From a bacterium (lineage in GTDB: Bacteria > Myxococcota_A > Polyangia > Nannocystales > Nannocystaceae), in the NCBI GenBank assembly GCA_024742475.1, contig JANSYI010000056.1, positions 1-32,718 on the forward strand: a stretch of DNA of 32,718 nucleotides, in the 5' to 3' direction. The translations under genes and the position numbers were made by a program. The notes below the pieces were generated by a model. That model saw only the letters and a list, made by a program, of their open reading frames with translations, made no database searches and was not told where the DNA came from. Positions 1-6,638 of this stretch are shown here, piece by piece. Position 1 is the stretch's first letter. Each line of letters starts with the position of its first letter.

Positions 1-5
1 CCTCA

Positions 6-300
6 CTTCAACGTGAGAGCGAGGAGCCCCCGGAGGGGGTCCGCAGCGGGAAAGATACAGGAACTCGCGAACACACCAACACGACGCAGCCGCCCCGGAG
101 GAGCGCCTCCTGACCCGAAGGGGGAGGCGCGGAGGAGGGTCACCTGCTCGCACGTCCCCAGCCCTGCCTTCAACGTGAGAGCGAGGAGCCCCGGAGGGGG
201 TCCGCAGCGGGAAAGAGAGAGGAACTCGCGAACACACCAACACGACGCAGCCGCCCCGGAGGAGCGCCTCCTCACCCGAAGGGGGAGGCGCGGAGGAGGT
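6..300. repeat. Two direct copies of a ~130-bp GC-rich intergenic repeat
   Basis: Copy 1 spans about 6-138 and copy 2 about 168-299, a period of about 161. They differ by a few substitutions and one indel; for example, one has five Cs after GCGAGGAG and the other four. Each copy holds an inverted repeat, GCGCCTCC at 103-110 with GGAGGCGC at 123-130, and the same pair at 264-271 and 284-291, giving an 8-bp stem with a 12-nt loop. The repeats lie just downstream of the 3' end of the minus-strand FecR-type gene. No T-tract follows the hairpins on either strand, so they are not classical terminators. I see no gene here. Confidence 0.8.
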
Positions 301-319
301 GCGGCGTCACGAAAACCCC

Positions 320-2002
320 CTAGAGCGAGTTCTTCAACTCGGGGAAGCGCTGGATGATCTTGCCGACGAAGCGCCCGTTGGGGTAGGCGTCGAGGTAGGC
401 GCGAGCACGCTCGAGGGCGACGCTGATGCGACCATCCTCGGTGGCCGCGAGCCACATGCGGTAGTGGGCCTTTTCGACCTGGCGGCCGTTCGGCGCCCGC
501 CGAAGGTAGGTCTTGAGGTCCATCTCGGCGGTCTTGTAGTCGAGCGCGTAGTCCATGCGGAGCATTCCGCGCAGGAGATACGCCTCGGCGGCGAGCGGAT
601 GGTCGTCGTACTCCTTGAGGAAGCGACCGATGCACGTCGCCGCGAGGTAGCGCGTCTCGTTGGCCGAGTAGAGGTCGCGGCAGTTGGCGAGGGCCGCGAG
701 CAGCTCCTTGCGACGCGCCGTGGCAGCGCCTTCCATGAGGTCGGCGATGATGTCGTCACCGTCGTTCTCAACCCGCCGGGCGGGTGGCTTGACGGGCAGG
801 GGCTCGGCCTTGGGCACCGGCTGGACCGCGCTGCCGCGGGCGGGGCTCGGCGTGCCGCCCGTGCCCATGACACGGATGGACGGCTCTTCGATCACGCCAC
901 CACGCGCCCGCTCGGGGACGTAGGCGAGCGTGCGGCTCTTGGGGTCGGTCGGAAGGCCGGGCACGTGCCAGCTCGAGGGCACGCGGGCTTCGAGCGAGCC
1001 GCCCGAGAGGGCATCCTTGGAGATCGGCAAGGCCGACTGCACTTCGAGGCGCCCGACCGTGTCGTAGTTGCCGCGCGCGACGTCGTACCGGTCGCCCGAC
1101 TCCACCTCGGCGACGGTTTGATTGGTGGCGGGGTCGAGGACTTCGACCTGTCCGCGGAGCACGGAGACCGCGCTCCCTTCGCCCTCTTCGACCTGCACGG
1201 TAAAGACGGTGCCCACGACACGAACGACCGCGGTCGGCGTCCGTACCTGGAGGATGGGATCGCTGGCCTTGCGGTCGTAGCGGACCGCGATCATGCCCTG
1301 GTCGATCTGAAGCTCGACGAGCGAGGGGGTGCCCTTGACCCACGTGACCTTGGAGCCGGGCGTGGCGTTGGCGACCATCTTGCCGAGGAGGCCGACCTGC
1401 AGCGACTCGTTGGCGTCGACCTCGAAGCGCGTCCCGACCTCGAAGGTGCTGGAGCGGGAGGTGTCGCCGTCGGCGTCGGTCATCACCGCCGAGCCCGCGA
1501 CGACTCGACCGTAGGCCTGCGCGGCGTGCCGAATGCTGGAGCGCTCCCCGCTGTCGCCGGAGAAGGCGCCGCCGGTTCCCGTGCCCTCGACCATGGCGAC
1601 GCCGTCGTCGGTGTCGCTTTGGTCGCCGGAAAACCCGAAGGATGCTGGGGTGATGCCCCCAAGAGACAGCGCGAGTGCGGCTGCGCTGCATGCCAGCGCG
1701 CCAATGCCCGCGCGCAGGGTGAACGTGTGGTACCAGGGCGCGGGCTTTTCGTCGCGCATACGGCGGAGCGCGCCGTGGAACTCTCTCTCCTCGGCGACGC
1801 CGGAGGGCGCCGGGGGGACGACGGGCCCTTCGTAGACGGCGTACAGCAGCCGGTTCATCTGACGGCACTCACGACAGCCGCGCAGGTGGTCCTTGTACAG
1901 TTTCCCGACCTCGGGCGTCGCACGGTTGCCCATCACGAGCTCCGCATCGTCTCGCGCTTCATGGCAGCCGTATCGGGCCGGTGTGTTCGATGAATCAGTC
2001 AT
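320..2002 (-). CDS. FecR-domain membrane protein with anti-sigma-type zinc motif and C-terminal TPR-like region
   Basis: A 560-residue protein, probably a transmembrane regulator of the sigma factor encoded immediately upstream. Residues 39-46 read H-x3-C-x2-C (H39, C43, C46), the zinc-binding anti-sigma (ZAS) signature. A single hydrophobic segment lies at about 94-118. A FecR-like beta domain covers about 185-310, followed by a Pro/Arg-rich linker. The last ~130 residues are helical with repeated Ala/Tyr/Leu patterns resembling tetratricopeptide repeats. The order fits cytoplasmic sigma binding, membrane passage and extracytoplasmic sensing. The ATG at 2002 has AGAGGA about 7 nt upstream and follows the sigma stop by 29 bp, so the two genes are probably one operon. 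The signal sensed is unknown; no TonB receptor is nearby, so iron uptake is not implied. Confidence 0.85.
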   Translation of the reverse strand: MTDSSNTPARYGCHEARDDAELVMGNRATPEVGKLYKDHLRGCRECRQMNRLLYAVYEGPVVPPAPSGVAEEREFHGALRRMRDEKPAPWYHTFTLRAGIGALACSAAALALSLGGITPASFGFSGDQSDTDDGVAMVEGTGTGGAFSGDSGERSSIRHAAQAYGRVVAGSAVMTDADGDTSRSSTFEVGTRFEVDANESLQVGLLGKMVANATPGSKVTWVKGTPSLVELQIDQGMIAVRYDRKASDPILQVRTPTAVVRVVGTVFTVQVEEGEGSAVSVLRGQVEVLDPATNQTVAEVESGDRYDVARGNYDTVGRLEVQSALPISKDALSGGSLEARVPSSWHVPGLPTDPKSRTLAYVPERARGGVIEEPSIRVMGTGGTPSPARGSAVQPVPKAEPLPVKPPARRVENDGDDIIADLMEGAATARRKELLAALANCRDLYSANETRYLAATCIGRFLKEYDDHPLAAEAYLLRGMLRMDYALDYKTAEMDLKTYLRRAPNGRQVEKAHYRMWLAATEDGRISVALERARAYLDAYPNGRFVGKIIQRFPELKNSL

Positions 2003-2031
2003 CGTGATCCTCTGAGGAGCCCCCGCGGGGG

Positions 2032-2670
2032 TCAGGAAGCGACCAGCTCCCGCAGCTTCTTCCGCGCGCGCGTCAGACGATCCCCCACCGTCGACACGGG
2101 CTTTTCGAGAATGTTCCCGATCTCTTGGAGCGTGAGACCTTCGTAGTGGTAGAGCACGAAGACCTCTCGCAGGTCGGGGTTGAGTCGTTGCAGGATCCGG
2201 TGCGCCTCGTCGCGTGCTTCGACGCGGCTGGTGCTGACGCGGCCCGCTTCTCGACCGGCGTTGAACCAGGAGAGGGCCGTCTTGACGCGGTCACGGCGGA
2301 ACCGCTGGCGCAGGAGGTTGTGGGTCGTGTTGGCCGTGATCCGATACAGCCACGTGGACAACGCGGAGTTGCCTTGAAACTTGGCCAGAGCGTTGAACGC
2401 ACGGGCGAAGACGATCTGGGTGAGGTCGTCGATCTCACAGTCGCGCCCGAGCAGCCGGTACAGGTGTGCACGCACCTGGGCGTTATGGGCGTTGTAGATC
2501 TGACGAAGCGCGCGGTGTTCCCCCGCTTTCGCCCGGGCAACGAGCTGCTGCTCTTCGACGCTGAGGGCTGAGCCCTCCGCTTTCGCCGACGACACGTTGG
2601 GTGCGTGCATCGGGAGAGCGATGTTGTCCGCTTGCTGCGCCATTGCCGACTTGGAAGAACCTTCCTGCAT
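2032..2670 (-). CDS. ECF-type RNA polymerase sigma factor
   Basis: A 212-residue sigma-70 family protein of the extracytoplasmic function type. Region 2 is about residues 55-125 (IYNAHNAQVRAHLYRLL, then DDLTQIVFARAFNAL, then STWLYRITANTTHNLLRQR). Region 4 is about 158-209 (LREVFVLYHYEGLTLQEIGNIL, with the helix-turn-helix ending DRLTRARKKLREL). Regions 1.1 and 3 are absent, as expected for this class. The frame stays open far upstream, but homology begins only after residue 35. I chose the ATG at 2670 because GAAGGGG lies 8 nt upstream; the ATG at 2643 is an alternative. The first ~35 residues are Ser/Ala-rich and not part of the fold. The ZAS/FecR protein directly downstream is the likely partner. 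The target promoters are unknown. Confidence 0.92.
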   Translation of the reverse strand: MQEGSSKSAMAQQADNIALPMHAPNVSSAKAEGSALSVEEQQLVARAKAGEHRALRQIYNAHNAQVRAHLYRLLGRDCEIDDLTQIVFARAFNALAKFQGNSALSTWLYRITANTTHNLLRQRFRRDRVKTALSWFNAGREAGRVSTSRVEARDEAHRILQRLNPDLREVFVLYHYEGLTLQEIGNILEKPVSTVGDRLTRARKKLRELVAS

Positions 2671-2685
2671 GTAGGACACCCCTTC

Positions 2686-2708
2686 GCTCCGGTTTTCCGG
2701 CGCTTTTT
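2686..2708 (+). terminator. Terminator-like hairpin in the 5' leader of the sigma gene
   Basis: GCTCCGG at 2686-2692 pairs with CCGGCGC at 2697-2703 across a TTTT loop, with one mismatch, and TTTTT follows at 2704-2708. As an intrinsic terminator it would stop plus-strand transcription antisense to the sigma gene. In the sigma mRNA the same sequence forms a hairpin just upstream of the ribosome-binding region. Confidence 0.4.
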
Positions 2709-2871
2709 CAAGAGTACAGGGCACTGGCAGTTTTCGAAACCATGGAGAGCGCGCATACGCGCCGCGCGCCACCCGAAATCGCGCCTCCAACCCCGGAATC
2801 CGACCAGCGGGCTGGACGAGGGCCAGTTGCCGGTTGCGCGTCTGGCTGCCGATTCGGCATGGTCGCGGGGC

Positions 2872-3747
2872 ATGCTCGGCGCGCGAATCGGAATGGGAGT
2901 GGCTGCGGCGGCCGTGCTCGGCGGCGGGGTGTTCCTCGCCGGCAAGATCGAGCGGGACTCCCGGGCTCGCGTCGCGGACTACGCCGCGGCTGCGCCCCTC
3001 GACGCCGTGCCCGAGCCAGAGGAGGTCGACGATCGCGCGTTTGCGGAGCAGGCGTTCGACAAGGGCGTGGTGGAGGACGCGAAAGCTCTCGGAGTGGCGA
3101 TCGACGGCGTCGAGTCGGTGTACGCGGCGCAGGCCCACGTGGTGGAGCTCGCGGCGCCCATGGTGCTCAGCCCGGGCAGGTCCTGGTCGTCCGACCGCCT
3201 CCAGATCTCGGCCGTCGTCGAGAAAGTGAAGTACCAAAAACACGGCGCGATGGTGTCTGCGCGGCATGCCATCGCCGTGGTGCAGAACGTCTCGGATGTT
3301 CCGCTCGCGTATCACGTGCGGGTGACGTCGGAGGCCAGGGGTCGCTGCGACGTGCACGGCGCCCGTCAACACAACGCGATGGCGCTGATGCCGGGCGAGA
3401 AGGCCGAGATCGTGGTGTGCGCTGGGGGCGGCAAGATCCGGCTCATGCACGCGGAGACGCTGCAGATCTCCGAGCTCGGCCATCGCTACCTCAGCCGCGT
3501 CCCGCCGCGCGCCGCGGGGGTTGGCAGCCTCTCCTCCCACGCTCACGCGCCCCCGGCCGGGTCGACGCTGTGCGAGACGGTCGACGCCGCCGGCCTGAGC
3601 CGCTCGATCCGCGAGGGGACGGTGCGCTGGGTCGACATCGTCGACTTCTACAGCCGCCACAGCTGCGATCGCTTCCGCTTCTTCCCCACCTACCGGCACT
3701 CGGGCGACGTCTTGGACAAGCTTCCCGCCCAGCCGGCCGGCGAATGA
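2872..3747 (+). CDS. Membrane-anchored protein of unknown function
   Basis: I do not recognise a family. From the ATG at 2872 the product has 291 residues. It begins with a short basic/glycine stretch and a hydrophobic segment at about residues 3-22, rich in Ala, Val and Gly, consistent with an uncleaved N-terminal anchor. The rest looks extracytoplasmic: a Val/Ala-rich beta-like domain with three widely spaced cysteines in the second half and little low-complexity sequence. The frame is open further upstream, to an ATG at 2605 that overlaps the divergent sigma gene; that 89-residue extension is Arg-rich and has no fold signature, so I left it out. A TTG at 2827 preceded by GAGGG is another possible start. 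The gene is divergent from the sigma operon across about 200 bp, so shared regulation is possible. Confidence 0.6.
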   Translation: MLGARIGMGVAAAAVLGGGVFLAGKIERDSRARVADYAAAAPLDAVPEPEEVDDRAFAEQAFDKGVVEDAKALGVAIDGVESVYAAQAHVVELAAPMVLSPGRSWSSDRLQISAVVEKVKYQKHGAMVSARHAIAVVQNVSDVPLAYHVRVTSEARGRCDVHGARQHNAMALMPGEKAEIVVCAGGGKIRLMHAETLQISELGHRYLSRVPPRAAGVGSLSSHAHAPPAGSTLCETVDAAGLSRSIREGTVRWVDIVDFYSRHSCDRFRFFPTYRHSGDVLDKLPAQPAGE

Positions 3748-3831
3748 CGTGCGCGTGACGTGCGCGTAGTCGCCCAGAAGCGGGGTTGAAGCCCGTGAAA
3801 CGCTCACTCGCGGGCTTGACGAGGATTTCCC

Positions 3832-3861
3832 TTGAGATCTCGGAGGCTTTCCCCCTACGAT
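3832..3861 (+). promoter_or_regulatory. Candidate sigma-70-type promoter for the IHF-like gene
   Basis: TTGAGA at 3832-3837 and TACGAT at 3856-3861 are separated by 18 bp and lie about 55 bp before the proposed GTG start. TACGAT matches TATAAT at four of six positions, including the invariant A2 and T6. A second -35-like TTGACG lies at 3816-3821 but lacks a good partner. Confidence 0.4.
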
Positions 3862-3916
3862 CGCCATCGTTCGCACCCACGGCCCGTCCAGGGCGCGAAA
3901 CGCGGAGTTGGCGACA

Positions 3917-4315
3917 GTGACGAAATCCGAGCTGATCGAAGTCTTGGCGCAGGAGACCGGCCTCACGAAGGGCCGCGCAGAGCTGGTGGTGAACACGGTC
4001 TTCGACTCGATGGTCGAAGCGCTTCAGCGCGGCGAAGGCATCGAGATCCGGGGGTTCGGGAGCTTCACCGTCCGCCAGTACAAAGCCTATGAAGGACGAA
4101 ACCCGCGGACGGGGGCGACCGTGCACGTCGCTCCCAAGCGGCTGCCGTTCTTCAAGGTGGGCAAGGACCTGCGCGAGCGCGTCAACGGCAAGCGCTCCGG
4201 TGGTGGGGCTCCGATCGCCCGGCGCCGTGCAGAGGCCAAGGCGCAAGCCGCCGCCGCCGCCGCGACCAAACAGGCTCAGCGTCAGGATCCCAGCGTCGCC
4301 GAAGACGCGATCTGA
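3917..4315 (+). CDS. HU/IHF family DNA-bending protein (IHF-beta-like) with basic Ala-rich tail
   Basis: A 132-residue nucleoid protein. Residues 1-92 match the HU/IHF fold: the opening MTKSELIEVLAQ, the saddle motif IEIRGFGSF (42-50), and the DNA-inserting beta-arm tip RNPRTG (61-66) with its conserved proline P63. The IEIRGFGSF wording resembles IHF-beta more than HU. Residues 93-132 form an extra tail rich in Arg, Lys, Ala and Gln, beyond the usual ~95-residue length; such tails probably add non-specific DNA contacts. I chose the GTG at 3917, with GGAG 9 nt upstream and exact agreement with the family start; a TTG at 3908 is possible. The 3' end overlaps the convergent swivel-enzyme gene by 34 bp. 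Confidence 0.9.
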   Translation: MTKSELIEVLAQETGLTKGRAELVVNTVFDSMVEALQRGEGIEIRGFGSFTVRQYKAYEGRNPRTGATVHVAPKRLPFFKVGKDLRERVNGKRSGGGAPIARRRAEAKAQAAAAAATKQAQRQDPSVAEDAI

Positions 4316-6126
4316 AGCCGGCCAGACGTGACGTCGATGCGGGCGCGCGTCCCGTCGGCGACCTCGGTGCACCCGGCGCAGCCGATCAACCCGCTGAGGC
4401 CGAGCTCGCGGAGCATGAGTGCGGCGTGGCTGAGCGCGCCGCCGTGCTCGCAGCAGACCGCTCGCAGCGATAGCGACTGCAGGGCGAGCGCGGCCTGAGC
4501 GGTGAGTGCAGGCAGCACGACGATGCTCGTCGGTGCGGGGGGCTCGCGGAGCAGGTGCTCGAGACTGGAGCGCTGCGCGATCAGGCCCTCGAAGTCGTCG
4601 CCGATGGCGGCGCCGTGCATTCGGCGATGGGGCAGGAGCGGCAGGGGTCTCCCCTCGTCGAGCATCAGCGGGGGTCGGAGTGCCCCCCACGCCGCGGTGG
4701 TCGCGAGGTTGGCCTTCGCGGTCGCTGCGGCCCCGCGGTCGGGGGTCTGGAGGGCGTCGCGCAGGTCTTCGAGCGGCAAGCCGAACACGTCGTCGCCGAG
4801 GCCGAGTACGTCGGCGGCCTTGCGGTACGCGGTGCGGACCGCCGCGAGTCCGAGCGCGAAGAGGTGATCGTCCCACTCGGTCAGCAGCACCGCCGCCTCG
4901 ACGGGGTCGGTGGGCAGCGCGGCCATCTCGTCCGACGCGCTGAACGTGGCGAGCTCCCCCAGCGTCGGCGCGGCGACGTCCCAGGCCGAGGGCAAGACGT
5001 CCGCGTGGGCCGCTCGCTCGCGTAGGGTCAGCGGGCTCGCGGTCGAGGTCGCGAACACCGTGCCGGCTGCGGCGCGCACGGGGAGCAGCACGCCGAGGTA
5101 GACGTCGATCATCGCGAGGAACGCGTCCAGGGCCTGCTCGAGCGCAGCCGCGGGGTCTCGTCGCTCGACCTGCCCGAGCCGGGAGCGGGCTGCAGGCAGC
5201 TCGACGTCGCGCAGGCGCAGCAGCGCGTCGGCGGGCGAGAGGGGCTCGCCGACGGCGGTCCCGCTGAGGTCGCGGACCCGCTTGCGGACGTACAGCCAGC
5301 CCGCGAGCGTGGTCAGCCCGCCCGAGGCGGGTCGCCGCTCGGCGAGCCAGGCGATGAGCGACGCGTGCGCCGGCGAGAGGGGGGCGGGGTTGTGCTCCGC
5401 GTCGAGCACCTGAAGGCCGGTCATGCGGTCGCCGTGGCCTGCGGCGCGCACCGCCTCGATGAACGCGGCACCGTCGGTGACCAGGTCACGGGTCAGAGGG
5501 CGCACTTGCACGAGATGCGCGGCGCCCTCTGGGTCGACGACCAACTCGACATCGAAGCCGTGCTCGGGCACAGGCATCGCCTCTTTGAGCGCGCCGACGA
5601 CCGGTGCCACGGCGCTCGCGTGTTCCCAGCGCTCGAGCAGGCCGGCGAAGCTCGGCGTGTCTCCTTGGGCCAGGGCATCGGCGGAGCCGGTGTGAACCTC
5701 GATGTAGTCGGTCCCATCGGGAAGCAGCGCGCCGACGACCAGGCTCGCGCGTGGCACTTGCCGCTGGAACAAGACGCGGTCGCCCGGGCGCGTCTGACCG
5801 CCTCGATACTGGCTCAACCACGGGGCGCGTCGGGCGGCATCCACAGCCTCGAAGGCTGCGCGCACCGAGGCCAGCGCATCGCAGTCGGGGATCGACGCGC
5901 CGAGTCCGGCCGCCGCGCGCTCGGGCCCGTCCTCTCCGTCGAGCGTCGCCCTGACGATCACCGGGCCGCCAGCGAGCAGGGTCTCGACCTCACGCTCGAG
6001 CTGCTCGGTCCACGTGAACGGATGCACGACGCCGGGCGGCACGGGAAGGCCGCGCGCGGCCGCCATGGACAGCAGCCGCGCCTTGGGCGGTAGTTCCGGT
6101 GCCGGAGGATCGTGAAGGCGGTGCAC
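4282..6126 (-). CDS. Short PEP-utilising-type enzyme: ATP-grasp-like domain plus phosphohistidine swivel domain
   Basis: A 614-residue relative of PEP synthase, pyruvate phosphate dikinase and rifampicin phosphotransferase. The N-terminal ~215 residues resemble the PPDK/PPS nucleotide-binding domain: the opening AxxxGLPVPPG pattern, a degenerate VIVRATLDGEDGPERAAAG in place of the usual RSSA..ED..AGQ, and the closing VQVRPLT. The middle (about 215-540) is helical and unassigned. The end holds the mobile swivel domain with HGGALSHAA (H561-A569), where H567 is the expected phospho-carrier. The C-terminal PEP-binding barrel of PEP synthase is absent, so the architecture is closest to rifampicin phosphotransferase-type enzymes; the substrate cannot be told from sequence. 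The start is a GTG at 6126 without a clear Shine-Dalgarno. The gene is convergent with the IHF-like gene and divergent from the orphan at 6159. Confidence 0.8.
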   Translation of the reverse strand: MHRLHDPPAPELPPKARLLSMAAARGLPVPPGVVHPFTWTEQLEREVETLLAGGPVIVRATLDGEDGPERAAAGLGASIPDCDALASVRAAFEAVDAARRAPWLSQYRGGQTRPGDRVLFQRQVPRASLVVGALLPDGTDYIEVHTGSADALAQGDTPSFAGLLERWEHASAVAPVVGALKEAMPVPEHGFDVELVVDPEGAAHLVQVRPLTRDLVTDGAAFIEAVRAAGHGDRMTGLQVLDAEHNPAPLSPAHASLIAWLAERRPASGGLTTLAGWLYVRKRVRDLSGTAVGEPLSPADALLRLRDVELPAARSRLGQVERRDPAAALEQALDAFLAMIDVYLGVLLPVRAAAGTVFATSTASPLTLRERAAHADVLPSAWDVAAPTLGELATFSASDEMAALPTDPVEAAVLLTEWDDHLFALGLAAVRTAYRKAADVLGLGDDVFGLPLEDLRDALQTPDRGAAATAKANLATTAAWGALRPPLMLDEGRPLPLLPHRRMHGAAIGDDFEGLIAQRSSLEHLLREPPAPTSIVVLPALTAQAALALQSLSLRAVCCEHGGALSHAALMLRELGLSGLIGCAGCTEVADGTRARIDVTSGRLQIASSATLGS

Positions 6127-6136
6127 GGCACCGAGG

Positions 6137-6147
6137 GTACGTCGTAC
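6137..6147. promoter_or_regulatory. Perfect palindrome in a 32-bp divergent intergenic region
   Basis: GTACG-T-CGTAC reads the same on both strands. Its centre at 6142 lies almost exactly midway between the two divergent start codons (6126 minus, 6159 plus). A dimeric repressor bound here could control both genes. The motif is short, so chance is not excluded. Confidence 0.35.
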
Positions 6148-6158
6148 GCTGGCGCTGC

Positions 6159-6638
6159 GTGTTGTTCCCCGATCACTTGCTGTGCCCGCCGCTGGGGCAC
6201 GTGGCCGCGCGGCTTGCCGGCGAGCGGGAGGTCGCCGTCTGGACGCTGCCGGGCTGGGAGCCGTCTCGCCTGGTGCGGCGGGTCGCTGCGCAGTGGCCCA
6301 CGCTCGCAGAATGCCCCGCGGCCGCGGTCGTCGTGCTGCTGACCGAGCTGCCCGGCGAGCAGCCCAGCACGCTCGCCGTCTCGATGGCTGGGCGCGTCAT
6401 CGTGGAGATGGCCGCGCTGTCGAGCGGCACGTTGGGCAGTCGGTTGTTCTCGGCAGGACGGCGCTCCCGTGCAGTGCACGCGGCGGTCGAGCGCTTCGGG
6501 GCGTGGCGGGAAGCGGGGCTGCTCGACGCGGAGCAGTGGGTGAGTACGAAGCCTGCCGACACGCTGCTGACGGTGGGTCGCCTGCCTGCGCCGCCCCGGT
6601 CAGGCGAGGGCGACGGCCTTGGTCCACGCCGCGCGTAG
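6159..6638 (+). CDS. Hypothetical protein, small soluble orphan
   Basis: A 159-residue product from a GTG at 6159, whose frame continues open from 6099. I do not recognise the family. It begins LFPDHLLCPPLGH and has alternating hydrophobic stretches around residues 53-62 (AAAVVVLLTEL) and 72-85, suggesting a small alpha/beta fold, and a charged Pro/Gly tail. No signal peptide, membrane segment or metal motif is evident. It is divergent from the swivel-type enzyme across 32 bp that carry a palindrome, and its 3' end overlaps the convergent glycerol kinase gene by 39 bp. Codon use is like its neighbours, so I accept it as coding with moderate confidence. Confidence 0.55.
   Translation: MLFPDHLLCPPLGHVAARLAGEREVAVWTLPGWEPSRLVRRVAAQWPTLAECPAAAVVVLLTELPGEQPSTLAVSMAGRVIVEMAALSSGTLGSRLFSAGRRSRAVHAAVERFGAWREAGLLDAEQWVSTKPADTLLTVGRLPAPPRSGEGDGLGPRRA

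Noticed and set aside
299..1993. 564-residue plus-strand frame opposite the FecR-type gene
   Set aside because: Val/Gly/Arg-rich shadow frame without domains; the minus-strand FecR frame has clear motifs.
2605..2871. N-terminal 89 residues of the 380-residue version of the membrane-anchored protein
   Set aside because: Overlaps the sigma gene, Arg-rich, and places the membrane anchor in mid-protein.
2671..3996. Upstream extension of the sigma factor frame to a 654-residue protein
   Set aside because: The added residues are Arg/His-rich, antisense to a better plus-strand gene, and the sigma fold starts only near 2565.
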